From NCBI GenBank assembly GCA_022843165.1, contig JALHOD010000027.1:1-35053 (forward strand): DNA of 35,053 bases. Reading direction: 5' to 3'. Below the pieces are notes generated by a model. It searched no databases. It worked only from the letters and a program-made list of their open reading frames with translations, and was not told the DNA's origin. The DNA comes from Pseudorhodoplanes sp. GTDB lineage: Bacteria > Pseudomonadota > Alphaproteobacteria > Rhizobiales > Xanthobacteraceae. Of the stretch, positions 13,820 through 22,623 are shown in pieces (the first letter of the stretch is position 1; every line of letters begins with the position of its first letter). Position numbers and translations under genes: made by a program.

Positions 13820-15424
13820 TCAATCGCGTGGAAGCGCGCGATCAAGCAAGCGTGATGACATCCCCGCAATGTCGCAAGTTCCGTATGTCCGATTTTGGTT
13901 CGGTGCGACGCAACTTTTCATAAACTTGCCAGAAGTATCGGCCGCGCTTCCGGCCAGCGCGGCAGCCGCTGCGAGATGGAAAATCTTTTCGACAACGGTT
14001 CGTGCCCGGGCTTCGGCATCGGACGACATCAGGATCGCCATGATCGACTGAACAGCCCCGGCGGCGACGGAAACGTCAGCAATCTCACTTGCCAGAGAAT
14101 CCAGAACGCCACGAAACTCCTCGTGCTGTCTTGCGGCGCGCAGCACATCCAGCGCCATTACATTTCCCGATCCTTCCCAGATCGCGTTCACAGGCGCTTC
14201 CCGATAAAGACGCGGCAGAATTGAATCTTCCACATATCCGTTACCGCCAAGGCATTCCATCGCTTCATAGACAAGGGCCGGCGCTGTCTTGCAGATCCAG
14301 TATTTGATCGCAGGGGTCAGCACACGGGCACGTGCCGCCTCCATCGCATCGTAAGGAGCGAAATCAAACGACCGGCACAGACGCATGACCGTCGCCACCG
14401 CGGCTTCCGTGTCGAGCGCCATGTCTGCCAGCACGCTGCGCATCATGGACTGGTCGACAAGCTTCTTCTGGAACACGACGCGATGGCGTACGTGGTGCAC
14501 AGCCTGCACCAGAGCCATCCGCATCATCCCGGCCGACGAAATCGCGCAATCCAACCTGGTCAATTGCACCATTTGCAAAATCGTGCGGATGCCTCTGCCC
14601 TCTTCACCGACGATCTCACCATAGGCGTCGTGGAATTCGACTTCGGACGATGCATTGGACCGGTTGCCGAGTTTGTCCTTCAGGCGCTGGAAACGCAGTC
14701 CGTTGGCGTGGCCGTCCGGCCGGAAGCGCGGCATGAAGAAACAGCTCAGACCGCCGGGCGCCTGTGCCAGCACGATAAAGCCGTCGCACATCGGCGCCGA
14801 CATGAACCATTTGTGCCCATTGATCGTATAGGCGCCACTGTTCGGAACGGCTCGGGTGGTATTGGCGCGCACATCGGTACCGCCCTGCTTTTCCGTCATT
14901 CCCATGCCGAGCGTAACTGCGCTCTTGTCCGCCCACGGACGGAACGACGGATCGTAGTCACGGGAGATGATTTTCGGCAGAATACGCGCCAGCAGTTCGG
15001 GCGATGCTGTCAGCGCGGCCACCGACGCGCGCGTCATGGTTATCGGACACATATGTCCGTTCTCGACCTGCGCGACCATGTAGAAGCGCGCGGCGCGCGC
15101 GACTTCGGCAGGCGGGGAGGCCGGGCGCCCCTGCGGGGTCCATGGGCTGCAATGCAGGCCGGCCCGCATGCTCTCCGCCATGAACTCGTGATAGGATGGG
15201 TCAAATTCCACAATGTCCGCTGACAGATACGGAGGATGCCAGTTCGCCTGCCGCGCCCGTTCGAGCATGCCAGCGGAACCCCAGTGGCGTCCGAAAGCGG
15301 ACAAGGACGGAGCCTCCGCCCCGGCCCCATTGGCAGCCACGGCCTCACGCAGTGGCAAATCGGTCGCGAACAGATCGACATCCTGATAAGGCGGCGGCTG
15401 GTTGGTCGTGTCTGTACTGGTCAT
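13820..15424 (-). CDS. aidB: AidB-type acyl-CoA dehydrogenase
   Basis: The 534-residue product is colinear with AidB: an N-terminal domain (HWGSAGMLERARQANWHPPY), the FAD-binding motif MTEKQGGTDVRANTT (around 175-190), INGHKWFMSAP, the LKDKLGNRSNASSEVEF block, and ECLGGNGYVEDS followed by WEGSGNVMALDVLRA. E. coli AidB is a flavoprotein of the adaptive (Ada) alkylation response that binds DNA; its physiological reaction is unclear. The gene is unlinked to ada or alkB here. It is divergent from pyrB (120 nt between starts). Start ATG 15424 lacks a strong ribosome site. Confidence 0.9.
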   Translation of the reverse strand: MTSTDTTNQPPPYQDVDLFATDLPLREAVAANGAGAEAPSLSAFGRHWGSAGMLERARQANWHPPYLSADIVEFDPSYHEFMAESMRAGLHCSPWTPQGRPASPPAEVARAARFYMVAQVENGHMCPITMTRASVAALTASPELLARILPKIISRDYDPSFRPWADKSAVTLGMGMTEKQGGTDVRANTTRAVPNSGAYTINGHKWFMSAPMCDGFIVLAQAPGGLSCFFMPRFRPDGHANGLRFQRLKDKLGNRSNASSEVEFHDAYGEIVGEEGRGIRTILQMVQLTRLDCAISSAGMMRMALVQAVHHVRHRVVFQKKLVDQSMMRSVLADMALDTEAAVATVMRLCRSFDFAPYDAMEAARARVLTPAIKYWICKTAPALVYEAMECLGGNGYVEDSILPRLYREAPVNAIWEGSGNVMALDVLRAARQHEEFRGVLDSLASEIADVSVAAGAVQSIMAILMSSDAEARARTVVEKIFHLAAAAALAGSAADTSGKFMKSCVAPNQNRTYGTCDIAGMSSRLLDRALPRD

Positions 15425-15544
15425 GGTGGACCCGTGGAAGTTCGATAAAATTTACCACGAGACCGGCTTCAAGCTCAGTGCCTTGGGGATCACGCCTTTG
15501 TGGCCTTGCGGGCCGGACCCGATGGGCCTATAGACCCAGCTTTA

Positions 15545-16498
15545 ATGAACATCGCCGCGCAATCCTCATTCGTCCTCAACCGTCGGCATTTGTTGGGGAT
15601 CGAAGGGCTTTCGCACGCCGAAATTACCGGCCTGCTCGACCTGTCCGAGGAATTCGTTGATCTCAACCGGCAGGTCGAGAAGAAACGCGCCTCGCTGCGC
15701 GGCCGCACCCAGATCAACCTCTTCTTCGAATCCTCGACCCGCACCCAGTCCTCCTTCGAACTGGCCGGCAAGCGGCTGGGCGCCGACGTCATGAATATGG
15801 CTGTCGGCTTGTCCGCGATGAAGAAGGGCGAAACCCTCATCGACACGGCGATGACCCTCAACGCCATGCATCCCGACATTCTGGTGATGCGCCATCATGC
15901 ATCCGGCGCCGTCGAGTTGCTGTCGCAGAAGGTGGACGGATCGGTCATCAATGCCGGCGACGGCGCCCACGAGCACCCCACCCAGGCGCTGCTGGACGCG
16001 CTGACCATCCGGCGCAACAAGGGCCGCATTGAGGGTCTGACCGTCGCCATCTGCGGCGATATCCTGCATTCGCGCGTGGCCCGCTCAAACATCATCCTGC
16101 TCAATAAGCTGGGCGCGCGCGTTCGCGTGGTCGCCCCCTCAACCCTTTTGCCGACCGGAATCGAACGGCTGGGCGTCGATGTCATGCGCGACATGCGAGA
16201 AGGGTTGGCCGGCGCGGATATCGTCATGATGCTACGCCTGCAGCGCGAGCGCATGAACGGTTCGTTCGTGCCGTCCACACAGGAGTATTTCGCCTATTTT
16301 GGCCTCGATCAGCGCAAGCTAGCCTATGCCAAGCCGGACGCGCTGGTCATGCACCCGGGTCCGATGAATCGCGGTGTCGAGATCGATTCCAGCGTTGCGG
16401 ACGGCGCACAATCATTGATCCGTGAACAGGTCGAGATGGGAGTTGCCGTCCGCATGGCCGTGCTCGAAGCTTTGTCGCGCAATTTGCCGAACGCATGA
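15545..16498 (+). CDS. pyrB: Aspartate carbamoyltransferase catalytic subunit
   Basis: The 317-residue protein carries the carbamoyl-phosphate motif S64TRT67 in [18 protein letters not shown] near 92-96, [15 protein letters not shown] (141-154), and the C-terminal [12 protein letters not shown] that is diagnostic of ATCase. It condenses carbamoyl phosphate with aspartate, the first committed step of pyrimidine synthesis. ATG 15545 matches the usual N-terminus ([16 protein letters not shown]); a GTG at 15500 would add 15 residues. Its stop overlaps the start of the pyrC-like gene as ATGA, so the two are translationally coupled. No pyrI regulatory subunit is adjacent. Confidence 0.96.
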   Translation: MNIAAQSSFVLNRRHLLGIEGLSHAEITGLLDLSEEFVDLNRQVEKKRASLRGRTQINLFFESSTRTQSSFELAGKRLGADVMNMAVGLSAMKKGETLIDTAMTLNAMHPDILVMRHHASGAVELLSQKVDGSVINAGDGAHEHPTQALLDALTIRRNKGRIEGLTVAICGDILHSRVARSNIILLNKLGARVRVVAPSTLLPTGIERLGVDVMRDMREGLAGADIVMMLRLQRERMNGSFVPSTQEYFAYFGLDQRKLAYAKPDALVMHPGPMNRGVEIDSSVADGAQSLIREQVEMGVAVRMAVLEALSRNLPNA

Positions 16499-17808
16499 GA
16501 ATGTTGTCAGACCGCCGCCCTATCCTGCTCGCCAATGCCCGGATCATTGATCCGTCGCGCAGTCTCGATTTTCCAGGCGACCTGCTGATCGCCGATGGCG
16601 TGATCCGGGAGGCCAAACGCGGAATCGGGGCGGCTGGCGTGCCGGAAGGCACCGAAGTGATCGATTGCAAGGCGCGCGTGATCGCGCCCGGCCTGATCGA
16701 CATGCGTGCGTTTGTCGGCGAACCGGGCGCCGAACATCGCGAAACACTGGCGTCCGCAAGCCAGGCGGCGGCAGCCGGCGGCGTCACCACCATCGTCTGC
16801 CAGCCCGACACTCATCCCGTGATCGACGATCACGCCATTGTCGACTTCATCCTCCGCCGCGCCCGGGACACCGCAATCGTCAATGTGGCGCCCATGGCCG
16901 CGTTGACCAAAGGCCTGCATGGCCAGGAAATGACGGAGATCGGATTGCTGAAAGCCGCCGGCGCCGTGGCATTCACCGACGGCGCGAAAAGCGTCACTAA
17001 CGCACTGGTGATGCGGCGCACATTGACCTATGCGCGCGATTTCGACGTGCTGATTGTTCACCACACCGAGGATCCCGACCTGATCGGCGAAGGCGTGATG
17101 AACGAAGGCGAACTCGCCGCGCGGCTCGGGCTGCACGGCATTCCGAAAGCCTCGGAATCGATCATGCTGGAACGCGACATGCGCCTCGTGGCGTTGACGC
17201 AAAGTCGTTATCACGCTGCTTCGATCACCTGCGGTGAATCCCTGGACATCCTGCGGCGCGCCAAGGAGGCCGGCTTGCCCGTCACGGCCTCCGCCTCGAT
17301 CAATCATCTGACTCTCAACGAAAACGACATCGGCCCCTACCGGACCTTCTTCAAGATGGCGCCGCCATTGCGCGCGGATGACGATCGCAATCGGCTGGTG
17401 GAGGCCATCGCGGCGGGGCTGATCGATGTAATCATGTCCGATCACAATCCGCAGGATGTCGAAACAAAGCGCCTGCCTTTTGCAGAAGCCGCGCCGGGCG
17501 CGATCGGGCTGGAGACAATGCTGTCGGCCGGTTTGCGGCTCGTGCATGCAGACCAAGTGCCGTTGATGAAATTGCTCGGTGCCATGTCCAGCCGTCCGGC
17601 GGAATTGCTCGGCCTGCCGGGTGGTACATTACGGCCTGGCGCGCCCGCCGATGTGATAGTTATCGACCTCGACAGCGCCTGGGTTTTGGATCCCGACGAC
17701 CTGAAATCCAAATGCAAGAATACGCCGTTCGATGAGGCGCGCCTCGATGGCCGCGTCATACGCACCATCGTTGCCGGGCGCACCGCCTACGAGTACGCTT
17801 CCATCTAG
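16495..17808 (+). CDS. pyrC: Dihydroorotase-like protein lacking key metal ligands (PyrC')
   Basis: The 437-residue protein aligns with class I dihydroorotases from end to end ([17 protein letters not shown] at 66-70, [38 protein letters not shown]). The metal-binding HxH after GLIDM is replaced by R71-A-F73. The second-histidine position of the HxxH block (H240AAS243) is Ser. H190 and D316 persist. In Pseudomonas an analogous inactive PyrC' forms a dodecamer with PyrB and is needed for ATCase activity; the ATGA overlap with pyrB fits that role. Catalytic DHOase would then be encoded elsewhere. It is followed 30 nt later by plsY. Confidence 0.88.
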   Translation: MRMLSDRRPILLANARIIDPSRSLDFPGDLLIADGVIREAKRGIGAAGVPEGTEVIDCKARVIAPGLIDMRAFVGEPGAEHRETLASASQAAAAGGVTTIVCQPDTHPVIDDHAIVDFILRRARDTAIVNVAPMAALTKGLHGQEMTEIGLLKAAGAVAFTDGAKSVTNALVMRRTLTYARDFDVLIVHHTEDPDLIGEGVMNEGELAARLGLHGIPKASESIMLERDMRLVALTQSRYHAASITCGESLDILRRAKEAGLPVTASASINHLTLNENDIGPYRTFFKMAPPLRADDDRNRLVEAIAAGLIDVIMSDHNPQDVETKRLPFAEAAPGAIGLETMLSAGLRLVHADQVPLMKLLGAMSSRPAELLGLPGGTLRPGAPADVIVIDLDSAWVLDPDDLKSKCKNTPFDEARLDGRVIRTIVAGRTAYEYASI

Positions 17809-17838
17809 ACGACACGATATGGCGTCTGGGGGGCACCG

Positions 17839-18465
17839 ATGCTTGCTGCGACCAGCGGGTCATTTTCACTGCTGCATTTTGCCGGAATATTCTTATTCGG
17901 CTATCTGCTGGGATCGATTCCATTCGGACTGATCCTGACACGGATCGCCGGCACCAAAGACATCCGCGAAATCGGCTCCGGCAATATCGGCGCAACCAAT
18001 GTGCTACGGACCGGCCGCAAGGGCCTCGCTGCGCTGACCCTTCTTTGCGACATGCTGAAGGGCGCCGCGGCGGTCCTCATTACACAGCATGTTTTTGGCG
18101 AAGGCGTCGCGGTTGTTGCCGGTCTGGGCGCCTTTCTCGGGCATCTTTTCCCCGTCTGGCTCAAGTTCAAGGGCGGCAAAGGCGTCGCGACGTATATCGG
18201 CGTTCTGATCGCCTTCGCATGGCCCGTGGCGCTGGCCTATGGCGGGCTCTGGCTCGCGGTGGCCGCCGCTACGCGCTATTCTTCGCTCGCCGCCCTTGCC
18301 GCCACCGCCGCCACGCCGCTGCTGTTGTGGTGGCTCGATTACCGGCTGGAGGCACAATTGTTCCTGTTGCTGTCGATCATCGTGTTCGTCATGCACCGCG
18401 CCAATATTGGGCGACTCTTTTGCGGCACGGAAAGCAAGATCGGTCAGTCTGCGGTGACCCAATGA
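17839..18465 (+). CDS. plsY: Acyl-phosphate:glycerol-3-phosphate acyltransferase
   Basis: The 208-residue integral membrane protein has five to six helices and the three PlsY loop motifs: [11 protein letters not shown] (about 25-35), [19 protein letters not shown] (around 44-62), and [17 protein letters not shown] (about 101-117). PlsY transfers the acyl group of acyl-phosphate, made by PlsX, to glycerol-3-phosphate, the first step of phospholipid synthesis. Its stop overlaps the dprA start (ATGA at 18462-18465). A GGGG at 17829-17832 precedes the ATG. Confidence 0.96.
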   Translation: MLAATSGSFSLLHFAGIFLFGYLLGSIPFGLILTRIAGTKDIREIGSGNIGATNVLRTGRKGLAALTLLCDMLKGAAAVLITQHVFGEGVAVVAGLGAFLGHLFPVWLKFKGGKGVATYIGVLIAFAWPVALAYGGLWLAVAAATRYSSLAALAATAATPLLLWWLDYRLEAQLFLLLSIIVFVMHRANIGRLFCGTESKIGQSAVTQ

Positions 18466-19586
18466 CCGATGCTGGCGGCACCTCCGGTGTGCGCCTGACC
18501 GACGACCAGCGGCTCGACTGGCTTCGCCTCATTCGCAGCGAAAATATCGGACCGCGCACATTCCGTGCCCTGATCAACCACTATGGCGGCGCTCGCGCAG
18601 CTTTGGTCGCCCTGCCCGATCTGGCACGTCGCGGCGGCGCCGCGCGTCCTGGCCGCGTCTTCCCGGTCGCAGAGGCCGAGCGCGAGATCGAAACCGCACG
18701 CAGGCATGGCGTTGCCTATATCGCCTTGGGCGAACCGGACTATCCTGCGCGCCTGCAGATGATCGACGACGCACCGCCCTTGATCGGCGTGCGCGGCCAG
18801 CCTGCAACCCTGGCAAATCCCATGGTCGCGATTGTCGGATCTCGCAATGCTTCCGGCGCCGGTTCAAAATTCGCCGGGATCATTGCACGTGATCTGGCGC
18901 AGGCGGGCTTCACCATTGTCTCGGGGCTGGCACGGGGGATCGACGCCGCGGCGCATCGCGCCAGCCTCGACAGCGGCACGATCGCGGTTCTTGCCGGCGG
19001 TCACAGCAAAGTCTATCCGCCTGAACACGCGGGCCTGCTGGATGACCTTCTCGCCCAGGGTGCCGCCTTGACAGAGATGCCGTTCGACTGGGAGCCGCGA
19101 GCGCGCGACTTCCCCCGTCGCAACAGATTGATTTCAGGATTGTCTCTCGGTGTCGTGATCATAGAAGCTGCGCGCCGGTCTGGCTCTCTCATTACCGCAC
19201 GCATGGCATTGGAGCAGGGCCGCGAAGTCTTCGCCGTTCCCGGCTCACCGCTCGACCCGCGCGCTGAAGGCACCAACGGGCTGCTGAAGCAGGGGGCGAC
19301 CCTCCTGACGGAAGCCTCCGACGTGCTCGCCGTGCTGCAGCCAATCCTGGGGCGACCGATTGATATTCCGGCCAGAGCACCCGGCTTCGACAACGCGAAA
19401 TCCATGGACGATCCTGACCCCGCCGAGCGCAAACGCATTGTCGCCTTGCTCGGGCCGACGCCGGTCGAGATCGACGATCTGATCAGGTTGTCCGGGGCGC
19501 GGGCGGCGGCGGTGCGAACCGTGCTGCTGGAACTGGAGATCGCCGGAAACCTTGAGCGTCACAGCGGTCGCGTTTCGCTTCTATGA
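18462..19586 (+). CDS. dprA: DNA-processing protein DprA/Smf
   Basis: The 374-residue protein has an N-terminal helical region ([25 protein letters not shown]), the Rossmann-like DprA core ([81 protein letters not shown]), and a C-terminal winged-helix domain (about 310-374). DprA loads RecA on incoming single-stranded DNA in transformation. The frame is open further 5' but ATG 18462 overlaps the plsY stop and matches the family N-terminus. Confidence 0.95.
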   Translation: MTDAGGTSGVRLTDDQRLDWLRLIRSENIGPRTFRALINHYGGARAALVALPDLARRGGAARPGRVFPVAEAEREIETARRHGVAYIALGEPDYPARLQMIDDAPPLIGVRGQPATLANPMVAIVGSRNASGAGSKFAGIIARDLAQAGFTIVSGLARGIDAAAHRASLDSGTIAVLAGGHSKVYPPEHAGLLDDLLAQGAALTEMPFDWEPRARDFPRRNRLISGLSLGVVIIEAARRSGSLITARMALEQGREVFAVPGSPLDPRAEGTNGLLKQGATLLTEASDVLAVLQPILGRPIDIPARAPGFDNAKSMDDPDPAERKRIVALLGPTPVEIDDLIRLSGARAAAVRTVLLELEIAGNLERHSGRVSLL

Positions 19587-19845
19587 GCGGGACGCTCAGT
19601 ATCCAGTTCAAGATGGGTGTTCTCGACCTCGTCCTTTTTGCTAAATCCACTGATTGCATTTTCTAGTGAAACACTTTTAAGTTGTATATTTAAGCCGTTG
19701 AGGTTTTTAACGTTTTGACTTTATTACAATGACTGTCAGTGAGCCGATTTGACACCGGGGGTCGATTTACCCATGTTCCGCCCCCATCTGACTGGCGGAT
19801 TCGCCACTAGCGCCAATCCAATCGCTCCTAAGTCATTGGAATTTC
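19587..19845 (+). promoter_or_regulatory. AT-rich leader and probable promoter region of topA
   Basis: The 259-nt gap between dprA and topA contains an unusually AT-rich stretch (about 19640-19740, with runs of T and A) in an otherwise GC-rich window. A TTGACA hexamer lies at 19749-19754, but a 17-nt spacer leads only to CATGTT, a poor -10. A separate topA promoter is likely from position and composition, not from a clear sigma-70 match. Supercoiling-sensitive control would be typical for topA; nothing in the sequence proves it. Confidence 0.4.
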
Positions 19846-22587
19846 ATGAATCTCGTCATCGTTGAATCTCCGGCCAAGGCCAAGACGATCAACAAGTATC
19901 TTGGGCCCGGGCACGAGGTGCTGGCCTCGTTCGGCCATGTCCGCGATCTGCCACCCAAGGACGGGTCGGTCGATCCCGACGCCGACTTCAAGATGATCTG
20001 GGAAGTCGACGCGCGAGCGCAGAAGCGGCTGAACGATATCGCACGCGCCCTGAAGGGTGCGAGCAAACTGATCCTCGCCACCGACCCTGATCGCGAAGGC
20101 GAAGCCATTTCCTGGCACGTTCTCGAGGTGATGAAGGAAAAAGGCGTCCTCAAGGACCAGCAGGTCGAGCGCGTCGTCTTCAACGCGATCACCAAACAGG
20201 CCGTCAGTGAGGCGATGAAGAATCCGCGCGTGATCGATCGCGCACTGGTCGACGCCTATCTTGCACGCCGTGCGCTCGATTACCTTGTCGGCTTCACCCT
20301 TTCTCCGGTGCTGTGGCGCAAACTGCCCGGCGCGCGTTCCGCGGGCCGTGTGCAGTCGGTCGCCTTGCGCCTGGTGTGCGATCGCGAACTGGAAATCGAG
20401 AAATTCGTCGCCCGGGAATATTGGTCGCTTGTCGCCAATCTAGTGACCCCGCGCGGCGATGCTTTCGAGGCGCGTCTTGTCGGTGCCGACGGTCGGAAGA
20501 TCCAGCGGCTCGACATCGGCTCCGGCAAAGATGCCGAGGATTTCAGATCAGCGCTGGACAGCGCAGCCTTCACGGTTGCCTCGGTCGAGGCAAAGCCCGC
20601 CAAACGCAATCCGCCGCCGCCATTCACAACCTCGACCATGCAGCAGGAAGCCAGCCGCAAGCTCGGTTTCGCGCCGGCGCACACAATGCGGCTCGCCCAG
20701 CGGCTCTATGAGGGTATCGAGATCGATGGCGAAACCACCGGTCTCATCACCTATATGCGGACCGACGGCATCGACATGGCAGAAGAGGCCGTCGCGGCTA
20801 TCCGCGGCATGATCGGCAAATCCTACGGCGCGCAATATGTGCCGGAGGCGCCGCGCCGCTATCAGAACAAGTCGAAGAACGCGCAGGAAGCGCACGAAGC
20901 TGTCCGGCCGACCGACGCCAACCGCACGCCGAAGGAAGTGGCCCGTTCAGTCGACTCCGATCAGGCCAAGCTTTACGAGCTGATCTGGAATCGCGCGGTC
21001 GCCTGCCAGATGCAGTCTGCCGAACTTGAGCGCACCACGGTGGACATCGCCGCCAAGGTCAGCGGCCGAAACCTCGAATTGCGCGCCACCGGACAGGTCG
21101 TGAAGTTCGACGGCTTCCTCACCCTTTATCAGGAAGGTCATGACGACGGCGAGGATGACGAGGAATCCAAGCGCCTGCCCCAGATGTCGCAGGGTGAGGC
21201 GCTCAAGAAGGACTCCATTGCCGCCACCCAGCATTTCACCGAGCCGCCGCCGCGTTTTTCCGAAGCCGCGCTGGTCAAGCGCATGGAAGAACTCGGCATC
21301 GGACGGCCTTCAACCTATGCGTCGATCCTGGCCGTGCTCAAGGACCGCGGCTACACGCGCATCGACAAGAAGCGCCTGATCCCGGAAGACAAGGGTCGCA
21401 TCGTGGTGGCGTTTCTGGAGAGCTTCTTCCAGAAATATGTCGAATACGATTTCACCGCCTCGCTGGAAGAAAAGCTCGACAAGGTCTCGAACAACGAATT
21501 GTTCTGGCAGGATCTGCTGCGCGATTTCTGGGTCGGATTCACGGCCGCGGTGGCCGAGATCAAGGATCTCCGCATCACCCAGGTGCTCGACGCACTCAAC
21601 GAATTGCTCGGACCGCACATCTTCCCGCCGCGCGCCGACGGCGCCCCGCCCCGGCAATGCCCGAACTGCATCGAGGGCCAGCTCTCGCTCAAGGTCGGCA
21701 AGTTCGGCGCCTTCATCGGCTGTTCGCGCTATCCGGAATGCCGCTTCACGCGCCAGCTGGCGGCCGGCGAAAATGGCGGCGGTCCGTCGTCGCGTGTTCT
21801 CGGCGCCGATCCCGAGACCGGTCTTGAGGTCACTGTCCGCACCGGCCGGTTCGGGCCTTACATCCAGCTCGGCGAAGGCAGCAAGGAAGAAAAACCGAAA
21901 CGCGCCGGCCTGCCCAAAGGCGTCACGCCCGAAGACGTCGATCTCCCGACGGCGCTCGGACTGCTGTCCCTGCCGCGCGAGATCGGAAAACATCCGGAAG
22001 ACGGCGAACCGATCCTCGCCGGCATCGGACGCTTCGGCTCCTATGTGAAGCACGGTAAGACCTACGCCAATCTCGAGGCCGGCGATGAAGTGCTGAATAT
22101 CGGCCTCAACCGCGCCGTCACCCTGATCGCCGAGAAGAAGCTCAAGCCGTCCAGCGGGCGCCGCTTCGGCGCTGATCCCGGCCGGAATCTGGGCGATCAT
22201 CCCGACAAGGGCGGTCCCATCGTTGCAAAGAGCGGGCGTTATGGCGCCTATGTCAGCCACGACGGCATTAACGCGACGATTACCGGCGACAAGACCCACG
22301 AGACTGTAACGCTCGAAGAAGCCGTCGCTCTCATCGATGCACGCATCGCCGCCGGCGCGGTTCCCAAGAAGAAAAGGACCAAGACCGAGAAAGCCGCCAA
22401 GCCGACAAAAGCGGCCAAGCCCGCAGCGGAGAAAGACCCCGCCAAGGTCAAGGCGAAACCGAAGGCAAAGCCCAAAGCAAAGCCCAAGAAAGATGCGGCC
22501 GCCGTTGACAGCAATGTCACCGCACTCTCGGCAAGCGACGAACCAAAAGCCAAGCCAGCCGCCCGAAAGCGAAAAGCGGCCGGCTGA
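19846..22587 (+). CDS. topA: DNA topoisomerase I
   Basis: The 913-residue type IA enzyme starts with the Toprim domain (LVIVESPAKAKTINKYLG with Glu7; D80PDREGEAISWH). The catalytic region GLITYMRTDGIDM puts the active-site Tyr near 303. SGR/RPSTYASI motifs and a CPNC...CSRYPEC zinc ribbon (around 604-630) follow, then three TopA C-terminal repeats (LGADPETGLEV, IGKHPEDGEPI, LGDHPDKGGPI). The last 75 residues are a Lys/Ala/Pro-rich tail (KAKPKAKPKAKPKK), usual in alphaproteobacteria and probably DNA-binding. It relaxes negative supercoils. The stop is 37 nt before rnr. Confidence 0.97.
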   Translation: MNLVIVESPAKAKTINKYLGPGHEVLASFGHVRDLPPKDGSVDPDADFKMIWEVDARAQKRLNDIARALKGASKLILATDPDREGEAISWHVLEVMKEKGVLKDQQVERVVFNAITKQAVSEAMKNPRVIDRALVDAYLARRALDYLVGFTLSPVLWRKLPGARSAGRVQSVALRLVCDRELEIEKFVAREYWSLVANLVTPRGDAFEARLVGADGRKIQRLDIGSGKDAEDFRSALDSAAFTVASVEAKPAKRNPPPPFTTSTMQQEASRKLGFAPAHTMRLAQRLYEGIEIDGETTGLITYMRTDGIDMAEEAVAAIRGMIGKSYGAQYVPEAPRRYQNKSKNAQEAHEAVRPTDANRTPKEVARSVDSDQAKLYELIWNRAVACQMQSAELERTTVDIAAKVSGRNLELRATGQVVKFDGFLTLYQEGHDDGEDDEESKRLPQMSQGEALKKDSIAATQHFTEPPPRFSEAALVKRMEELGIGRPSTYASILAVLKDRGYTRIDKKRLIPEDKGRIVVAFLESFFQKYVEYDFTASLEEKLDKVSNNELFWQDLLRDFWVGFTAAVAEIKDLRITQVLDALNELLGPHIFPPRADGAPPRQCPNCIEGQLSLKVGKFGAFIGCSRYPECRFTRQLAAGENGGGPSSRVLGADPETGLEVTVRTGRFGPYIQLGEGSKEEKPKRAGLPKGVTPEDVDLPTALGLLSLPREIGKHPEDGEPILAGIGRFGSYVKHGKTYANLEAGDEVLNIGLNRAVTLIAEKKLKPSSGRRFGADPGRNLGDHPDKGGPIVAKSGRYGAYVSHDGINATITGDKTHETVTLEEAVALIDARIAAGAVPKKKRTKTEKAAKPTKAAKPAAEKDPAKVKAKPKAKPKAKPKKDAAAVDSNVTALSASDEPKAKPAARKRKAAG

Positions 22588-22623
22588 GTTGCGACAATGC
22601 CGGACTGACCGGCTGAGGTTGAC

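Noticed and set aside
16507-17556. A 349-codon open frame on the minus strand
   Set aside because: It lies antisense to the pyrC-like gene and has no coherent domain.
19605-19630. Possible LexA box between dprA and topA
   Set aside because: Two GTTC half sites are 9 nt apart instead of 7.
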